Shown piece after piece: positions 48,898-54,367 of a stretch of 54,367 nt of DNA. This DNA comes from Alphaproteobacteria bacterium (GTDB taxonomy: Bacteria > Pseudomonadota > Alphaproteobacteria > Micavibrionales > Micavibrionaceae), in NCBI GenBank assembly GCA_013215815.1, contig JABSQP010000008.1, positions 1-54,367 on the forward strand, written 5' to 3'. Position numbers and translations under genes: made by a program. Positions within the stretch are counted from its first letter, which is position 1, and every line of letters begins with the position of its first letter. Under the pieces are notes generated by a model that had not been told where the DNA came from, searched no databases, and was given only the letters and a program-made list of their open reading frames with translations.

Positions 48898-49692
48898 TTA
48901 AACTAATTTGGCCTTATCAAACACTCTAAAGAAGTTCTGAGACGTTATCTCAGCCATCTCTTCTTCAGTTATGTTGTGTAAATCAGCAAGAAACTGTCCT
49001 GTATGTTTCACGTAAGCAGGTTGATTTGTTTTACCGCGAAGCGGCGTTGGTGCTAAGTATGGCGCGTCAGTTTCAACAAGAATGCGATCTAATGGCGCGT
49101 TCTTAGCGATGTCTTGTAGCTCTATGGCTTTCTTAAATGTTACAATGCCTGAAAATGATAACATCCAGCCTTGTTCTAAGGCTTTATCAGCAAGCCATTG
49201 TGTACCGCTGAAGCAATGCATAATTGCCTTTAATGAGCCATCATCTTCCTCTTTCATGATCTGCAGCGTATCTTCTTCCGCATCACGCGTATGAACAATT
49301 AGAGGCAGACCTGTCTCAATACAGGCTCTGATATGCTTTCTAAAGGATTCAGCCTGATCATCTCTTGGTGAGTTATCATAGTAGTAATCGAGACCCGATT
49401 CCCCTATTCCTATTATATTGTCATAACTACTGGAGAGTTTTATTATTTCATCAACGGAAATGGTTTTTTCTGCTTCATTTCCCGCATCATGAGGATGTGT
49501 ACCGATTGAACACCATACATTCTGATGTTGATTGGTAATCTCTATGAGGTGATCTAGCTCTTCAGCTATACGGCAGCAAATAGTAACCATGCCATCAACA
49601 GCATTAGCATTGGCTTCTCTGATGAGCTCTGCTGGCGTGCCCAGCTCACTAATGTTGGCATGATTTAGATGGCAATGACTATCGATCCACAT
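48898..49692 (-). CDS. tatD: TatD family metal-dependent DNase
   Basis: TatD proteins are metal-dependent deoxyribonucleases with a TIM barrel. The 264-residue product has the metal motif DSHCHLNH at about 3-10, SIGTHPHDAGNE, IGESGLDYYY, IVHTRDAEED, HCFSGT and ETDAPYLAPTP, all standard. metG-tatD are close neighbours in most alphaproteobacteria; two membrane protein genes are inserted here. Confidence 0.95.
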   Translation of the reverse strand: MWIDSHCHLNHANISELGTPAELIREANANAVDGMVTICCRIAEELDHLIEITNQHQNVWCSIGTHPHDAGNEAEKTISVDEIIKLSSSYDNIIGIGESGLDYYYDNSPRDDQAESFRKHIRACIETGLPLIVHTRDAEEDTLQIMKEEDDGSLKAIMHCFSGTQWLADKALEQGWMLSFSGIVTFKKAIELQDIAKNAPLDRILVETDAPYLAPTPLRGKTNQPAYVKHTGQFLADLHNITEEEMAEITSQNFFRVFDKAKLV

Positions 49693-49707
49693 ATAGAAAA
49701 CTTACAA

Positions 49708-51327
49708 CTAGCGTGATGAACATGGCGCAGGATACATATCGACATATTTCACGTATGTAAGATAGTTTCTTTGCCACCAATTCGGCCTTTCTAAGAATGG
49801 ATGATCATGGTCGGTTCCATCTATATAATGAACATTACCTTCACTATCCATATACTTAAGCCAGTGCTTTTTTAGTTCTTCTTCTGGAAGATCTTCTAGT
49901 TTTACACCCTCTGGTAGATCTCTAATTAATTTATAGCTTTCCTTTCTAACAGCAGAAATATGCATCCATGTTTTATCATAGTGTGTATGAGGGTCAGGAG
50001 TTTTTCCTCCTCTCTTTGAGGAATCTATAATGAAAATATAGTTCTCTTTCTCGAGGTAAGGAAAGATGTATGGCGGTTTTGGGATCAGGTAATGGTTGGA
50101 TGTACCCCATTCAGTTTGAAGATTACTGAACATGGCTAAATCTGTACTTGCCTTCAGCCCTATATATGGCGTGATAGAGTTAAAGAGCAATAAAACAGAT
50201 GCAATGTTTGCCAGCATCACTCTGGACGTTACAAAGTTGGCTGGACGCTCCTGTGGCGTTCTTCCATAAAGAAGAACAAACAACATGATGGGTACGGAAT
50301 ATAATAACCACATCGTTTTAATTGTGTTCAACTGAAGATATGGGACGTCCTTTAAGAACGGAAGGTATTTTTCGTAGAGGACAAGAGGTCCATCATAAGC
50401 TTTATCGTAGATATAGCTCAACACTACTATGGTCACCATATATGCGATGAACGGGACGCGTAAAAGTATGGCCCCTCTTCCCTTTTGGTTTAGCCATAAC
50501 CAGAATTTAGAGGCTTTAAACTTTGGTATAGCATCTGTGCTCAGGAAGCTCATATGGAGAGCAAAAGCAAAAGCAGAGAAGTGTGCCACTGGACCTGTTC
50601 CTGCAACACCAATAATAAAGTGGAATGACATCCCCAAAAGCATGCCGTAATACTTTGTTTTTGGGAAAAACAACATCACCATGGCAATTGATTCAAGTAC
50701 GAGCGTCCCATAACCGCCTAAAGGTACAGCTATCTCCGGACGCAAGAAGAAGTCTGGTAAGAACGGAATTGTGTCATAGAACACCCGCCAACAACCATCA
50801 TTATGAAGGAACCCGCTATTAATTTTGTGAAATGTACCGAAGAAGTACATTATCAGGAGTGACATGCGCATAAGACCCAAATAGTCCATTTGGGAGAAGA
50901 TCTCTGATGCTCTGCCTCTTAATATATACGCTCCAATAATAATAAAGTACCCAACAAGGAGGCACACCATCATCATTCCGTGGTTTGCAACATAAGGGAA
51001 GCTAGTTAAGTTCTTAAGTCCGAATAGAACGAACGCCAGAAACACCAATAGTCCCCATTTGGATGGGCTGTTATCTTTAAAAGGTGTTATTATTATTCCG
51101 AGAGAAAGTATCGTTACGATATACATCCAGGAATAAGGTTGATGCGGAAAATCTGCGAAAATCCCTTTAATCGTAAATACTTCATATACTTCGTCAAAAG
51201 TTCCTTCAAAGCTGTAATGTGAGAACCAATACGAAAAGAAAAGGGTTACGCCAAGTATTGGCAAAAGAACGTGAAACTGCTGATCTGTGGTATCTGTTGT
51301 CTTGCTTTTGAATGATGGGAACTTCAT
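49708..51327 (-). CDS. Polytopic HTTM-like membrane protein
   Basis: The 539-residue protein has about ten hydrophobic segments between residues 20 and 400 and a hydrophilic C-terminal domain of about 120 residues. The segment MYFFGTFHKINSGFLHNDGCW resembles the 'YF..G..KLN..FL' motif of HTTM proteins, relatives of vitamin K-dependent gamma-carboxylase, with a following membrane region HFIIGVAGTG. Function is unknown. The C-terminal part is rich in charged and aromatic residues and ends close to CSSR. It lies three bases from the EamA-like gene. Confidence 0.6.
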   Translation of the reverse strand: MKFPSFKSKTTDTTDQQFHVLLPILGVTLFFSYWFSHYSFEGTFDEVYEVFTIKGIFADFPHQPYSWMYIVTILSLGIIITPFKDNSPSKWGLLVFLAFVLFGLKNLTSFPYVANHGMMMVCLLVGYFIIIGAYILRGRASEIFSQMDYLGLMRMSLLIMYFFGTFHKINSGFLHNDGCWRVFYDTIPFLPDFFLRPEIAVPLGGYGTLVLESIAMVMLFFPKTKYYGMLLGMSFHFIIGVAGTGPVAHFSAFAFALHMSFLSTDAIPKFKASKFWLWLNQKGRGAILLRVPFIAYMVTIVVLSYIYDKAYDGPLVLYEKYLPFLKDVPYLQLNTIKTMWLLYSVPIMLFVLLYGRTPQERPANFVTSRVMLANIASVLLLFNSITPYIGLKASTDLAMFSNLQTEWGTSNHYLIPKPPYIFPYLEKENYIFIIDSSKRGGKTPDPHTHYDKTWMHISAVRKESYKLIRDLPEGVKLEDLPEEELKKHWLKYMDSEGNVHYIDGTDHDHPFLERPNWWQRNYLTYVKYVDMYPAPCSSR

Positions 51328-51330
51328 GAC

Positions 51331-51777
51331 CTATCCTTTAACATACATAATTATTATACCTGAAATTATGAACATTCCTCCAATTATTGTACCAATACTA
51401 ACTTGGATCTCTTTTAATATCCAATACGCAAAGATCATTGTAAAAAGTGGATATGAAATTTCAATCAGATTAACAGCGGTTGCATTTTTAAGGTTAATGG
51501 CGATATAAATAAGGAAAGTACCGGCAACGTAGCAAAGCGATATGAGAATGAGTTCTATAAACAGTTTCTTATCGTTAGAAATAAGTTGCATGCCTTCTTT
51601 AATTTGTCCGCTGAAGCCAGCAATGGCCAAGGTGCAGACCATATATATAACACCAGTGAAAAGCATAAGAAAAATAGGTGATATATCCTCACGCATCACT
51701 TTGTCACTAAGGGCGTAGCTGTATCCCCACATAATCGCTGTGCTTACTGCGCAGATAAACCACAATGAACCGCCCAT
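51331..51777 (-). CDS. Half-size EamA/DMT-family membrane protein
   Basis: The 148-residue protein has five predicted TM helices and one EamA-type repeat (GYSYALSDKVMRED..., YVAGTFLIYIAINLKNATAVNLIEISYPLFTMIFAYWILKE). Full EamA transporters have two such repeats; single-repeat forms such as EmrE-like proteins work as dimers. Substrate is unknown. It lies four bases after metG and before the HTTM-like gene, so co-transcription is likely. Confidence 0.75.
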   Translation of the reverse strand: MGGSLWFICAVSTAIMWGYSYALSDKVMREDISPIFLMLFTGVIYMVCTLAIAGFSGQIKEGMQLISNDKKLFIELILISLCYVAGTFLIYIAINLKNATAVNLIEISYPLFTMIFAYWILKEIQVSIGTIIGGMFIISGIIIMYVKG

Positions 51778-51781
51778 ATTG

Positions 51782-53362
51782 TTACGCCGCCTTCTCTTCT
51801 GCCTCCAGACGCGGGAAGATACCTTCCGGTTTGTCTATTTGTGTACCTGCCTGAAGAATATGCTTTTTTGAAATAAAGCTGAAATCACGTGCTTTAGGGT
51901 CAATTTTAAGCTGATCCAATATCTTTGCGCTTGATTCAGGTGTGACAGCTTGTGTCAGGATACCAAGAACACGAATGGTCTCCGCCAGTACGTATAGCAC
52001 TGTCTTCATACGCTCTGGATCTTCTTTCTTAAGCGCCCATGGCGCCTGTGCATCCACATAAGCATTGGCATCATTCACCAGACGCCAAATGGCTTCAAGT
52101 GCACGATTGAAGCGCATTTTGTCGACTTCCTCTAAAACCAAAGGTAGTACAAGTTCATGTGCGCGGTTCAAAAGCTTGTGATCATCATCCTTGAATTCGT
52201 TTGGCTCAGGAATGCTACCGTCGCAGTTTTTGAAAATCATAGACAGTGTACGTTGAACCAAATTCCCAAGACCGTTAGCCAAATCACTATTAATGCGAGT
52301 AATTGCATGATCGTGAGAGAAATTACCATCTTGACCATGCGGTACTTCACGCATCAGTAGATAGCGCGTTTGGTCTAAGCCATAAGTTTTAATCAGATCA
52401 TTCGGAGAAATAACATTCCCAACAGATTTGGACATTTTTTGTCCCTGTACATTAATAAACCCGTGAGCAAATACTTTTTTAGGTAGCTCTAAGTTAGCTG
52501 CCATGAGGAAGGCTGGCCAGTAAACACAATGGAAACGGATAATATCTTTACCAATGACATGATAATCAGCTGGCCAGAACTTTTTATAGCTTTCACTTTC
52601 TGTGTCTGGATAACCTACACCTGTAATGTAGTTTGTAAGGGCATCAAGCCAAACATACATGACGTGCTTATCATCGCCAGGTACAGGCACACCCCATGAG
52701 AAGTTTGTACGAGAGATGGATAAGTCTTGAAGACCTGTTTTTACAAAAGAGATAATCTCATTACGGCGCGATTCAGGTTCAATGAATTCTGGATGCGCGT
52801 TGTAGAAATCCAAAAGCTTATCTGTATATGCAGAAAGACGGAAAAAGTAACTCTCCTCTTCTACCCATTCAACTGGCGCACCTGTTGGCGCTAGTTTGTA
52901 TTTATTTCCATCTGTGTCCTCACCTTCAGTAAGCTCACTTTCGGCGAAATAAGCTTCATCACGTACTGAGTACCAGCCTTCATATTTACCCAAGTAAATA
53001 TCGTCAGGGTTGTTTTCTTTGATTGCGTTCCAGATAGCTTGTGAGGCTTTGTAATGCCGCTCTTCGGTTGTGCGGATAAAATCATCATTCGAGATATTGA
53101 GAAGACCTGCTAGATCCTCAAACTCTTTGGCGACTTTATCGCAAAAGTCCCGCGGCTCCATGCCGTTTTTCTCAGCTGTTTTGGCAACCTTCTGTCCGTG
53201 TTCATCAGTTCCAGTTAAGAACATCACATCGTGCCCATTCAAACGCTTAAAGCGCGCCATTACATCTGTCAGGATCTGTTCGTATCCATGCCCCAAGTGT
53301 GGCGAGCCATTCACGTAGGAAATTGCAGTTGTGATATAGAAAGGTGCTTTATCAGCAGCCAT
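51782..53362 (-). CDS. metG: Methionyl-tRNA synthetase
   Basis: This class I synthetase charges tRNA-Met. The 526-residue protein has YVNGSPHLGHGYEQ (HIGH motif at about 22-25), FLTGTDEHGQKV, and KMSKSVGN at about 309-316, followed by a helical anticodon domain. It is the shorter type without a C-terminal dimerisation tRNA-binding domain and without the zinc Cys set of the long form. It follows holB by 24 bases. Confidence 0.97.
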   Translation of the reverse strand: MAADKAPFYITTAISYVNGSPHLGHGYEQILTDVMARFKRLNGHDVMFLTGTDEHGQKVAKTAEKNGMEPRDFCDKVAKEFEDLAGLLNISNDDFIRTTEERHYKASQAIWNAIKENNPDDIYLGKYEGWYSVRDEAYFAESELTEGEDTDGNKYKLAPTGAPVEWVEEESYFFRLSAYTDKLLDFYNAHPEFIEPESRRNEIISFVKTGLQDLSISRTNFSWGVPVPGDDKHVMYVWLDALTNYITGVGYPDTESESYKKFWPADYHVIGKDIIRFHCVYWPAFLMAANLELPKKVFAHGFINVQGQKMSKSVGNVISPNDLIKTYGLDQTRYLLMREVPHGQDGNFSHDHAITRINSDLANGLGNLVQRTLSMIFKNCDGSIPEPNEFKDDDHKLLNRAHELVLPLVLEEVDKMRFNRALEAIWRLVNDANAYVDAQAPWALKKEDPERMKTVLYVLAETIRVLGILTQAVTPESSAKILDQLKIDPKARDFSFISKKHILQAGTQIDKPEGIFPRLEAEEKAA

Positions 53363-53386
53363 GATGTTTTACTCCAGAATAACAAA

Positions 53387-54367
53387 TTAAGCGTTTAGGT
53401 ATGAAAAGGCCCCTAAAACAGCTTGGCGCTTATCAAGATTGGAAAAGCGTGTCTGTTCAAAGTGCTTTTTTATGTTTTCACAGATGTTTAGCCATTGTTC
53501 AAGAGAATAATGCGCCATCATTGAGGCAAAAACGCCTTGATCAAGCGGTTTTGGTAATGATTGCTCTCTAGCTCTGGCAAAGGTGATTGTTTCAACCATC
53601 CATAGGAATGCTTGTTCGAAAGCATCATAACCGCGTTCTTGTCCTGCTTTACCGATGTGATCTGCCAGATGATGAACGCTAACCCAGGAAAATTTCGGCC
53701 ATTCTGCACAAATGCCAAGTAACTCTGTTAATGCCTCTAAGCCACCGTGTTCATAAAGCTCAACGGCTTTTCCAATTTGACCGCCAGACATATGGATGAT
53801 TGTATTTTCTTCATCACTCGATAGTGCGCCACCCGTCACTTTTCCCAAAAGAGTTTGCATATGCGCATCTTCAAGTGGTTGGAAAGCAAGCGTACGACAA
53901 CGTGATCTAATTGTTGGGATCATAGCGCCCAGGCGGTGAGCAATGAGAATAAGAAGTGTGTTCTTTGGGGGCTCTTCCAAAATCTTAAGCAGAGCGTTTT
54001 GCGCGTTACGGTTCATCGTGTCGGCATCATCAATGATAACAATTCGCCAGCCACCGTCTGATGCAGTCATTCTAAGAAATGGGGCAACTTTCCGCGCTGT
54101 TTGCACATCCAGGCTAGCTTTTTGCGTTCCTTTCTTGGGGTCAATCGGGCGTTCAATTGTTAAAAGATCAGGATGTCCGCCTGCGGCAACCTTTGAACAT
54201 ACTGGATCATCTGCTGCAACGTTTAATGTTGTGAGTGGTTCTGAAGGTAGCGCATCACCAAAAAGGCCCCCCTCTTCTTCAACACCCTTTATGCCGTTTT
54301 TAAGTAAAAATCGCGCGACACGAAAAGCAAATGTCGACTTACCGATGCCACGAGGGCCTGAAAAGAT
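53387..54367 (-). CDS. holB: DNA polymerase III delta' subunit (HolB), 5' end outside window
   Basis: Delta' is part of the clamp loader. The frame is open from 54367 to the stop at 53387, about 326 residues, with the P-loop GPRGIGKST near the window edge, IIDDADTMNRNAQNALLKILEEPP (Walker B, sensor region) and RSRCRTL. The ATG-like GTG at 54106 is inside the conserved part and is not the start. The true start lies to the right of the window. tmk usually precedes it in this class. Confidence 0.93.
   Translation of the reverse strand: MFSGPRGIGKSTFAFRVARFLLKNGIKGVEEEGGLFGDALPSEPLTTLNVAADDPVCSKVAAGGHPDLLTIERPIDPKKGTQKASLDVQTARKVAPFLRMTASDGGWRIVIIDDADTMNRNAQNALLKILEEPPKNTLLILIAHRLGAMIPTIRSRCRTLAFQPLEDAHMQTLLGKVTGGALSSDEENTIIHMSGGQIGKAVELYEHGGLEALTELLGICAEWPKFSWVSVHHLADHIGKAGQERGYDAFEQAFLWMVETITFARAREQSLPKPLDQGVFASMMAHYSLEQWLNICENIKKHFEQTRFSNLDKRQAVLGAFSYLNA

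Overview
The window is a dense chromosomal segment of an alphaproteobacterium with fairly low GC (my estimate by eye, low-to-mid 40s percent). The gene blocks and their order are alphaproteobacterial: lpxD-fabZ-lpxA-lpxI-lpxB-gltA, gltX, comEC/lexA, trpC-trpD-trpG and trpE-ppiD, tpiA-secG-pyrG-kdsA-eno, ftsB-pdhA-pdhB-pdhC-lpd-lipA-coq10, cinA-pgpA-ispDF, ntrY-ntrX-trkA-dat-hfq-hflX-mazG, and tatD-metG-holB. LpxI instead of LpxH, a lipoyl domain fused to E1 beta, fused IspDF and a GTTC-N7-GTTC type LexA operator all agree with this. Lipid A synthesis, tryptophan synthesis and aerobic pyruvate/citrate metabolism are encoded, so this is not a strongly reduced endosymbiont. I cannot name the order or genus.

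Layout. 1-3.9 kb: lipid A genes, starting with an lpxD that lacks its 5' half but has promoter-like sequence directly before it. 3.9-9.6 kb: gltA, gltX, comEC, lexA. 9.7-16.8 kb: tryptophan genes, split by an oppositely oriented deacetylase-like pair, plus a PpiD/SurA-type chaperone. 16.9-25.6 kb: tpiA, secG, pyrG, kdsA, upp, eno, with an unknown minus-strand gene after tpiA, pyrG, upp and eno. 25.6-34.4 kb: ftsB-like gene, pyruvate dehydrogenase complex, lipA and coq10, with extra genes in nearly every junction. 34.4-47 kb: a glycosyltransferase, pncC, pgpA, ispDF, ntrYX, trkA, dat, a HAD phosphatase, hfq, hflX and an IMPase. 46.9-54.4 kb: mazG flanked by small unknown genes, tatD, an HTTM-like membrane protein, a half-size EamA protein, metG, and holB running off the right edge.

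The most notable pattern is a scattered set of lineage-specific genes placed singly between conserved housekeeping genes. Six of them have the same nine bases, TTGACATAA, just upstream of a -10 like element on their own strand (four with tight leaderless-type spacing); a seventh has the nonamer without a clear -10. The products differ: an exported protein, a membrane-anchored protein, two basic disordered-looking proteins, an RNase H fold protein and a GNAT-like protein. This looks like a small dispersed regulon of accessory genes. The pdh operon separately carries a 50-residue HTH-like protein coupled to pdhA and pdhB, and a 183-residue unknown coupled to lpd. A DUF1629/Imm11-like gene upstream of mazG is split by one in-frame stop codon. 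There is no rRNA, tRNA, CRISPR array or transposase that I can recognise, and no gene-free stretch over 300 bases.
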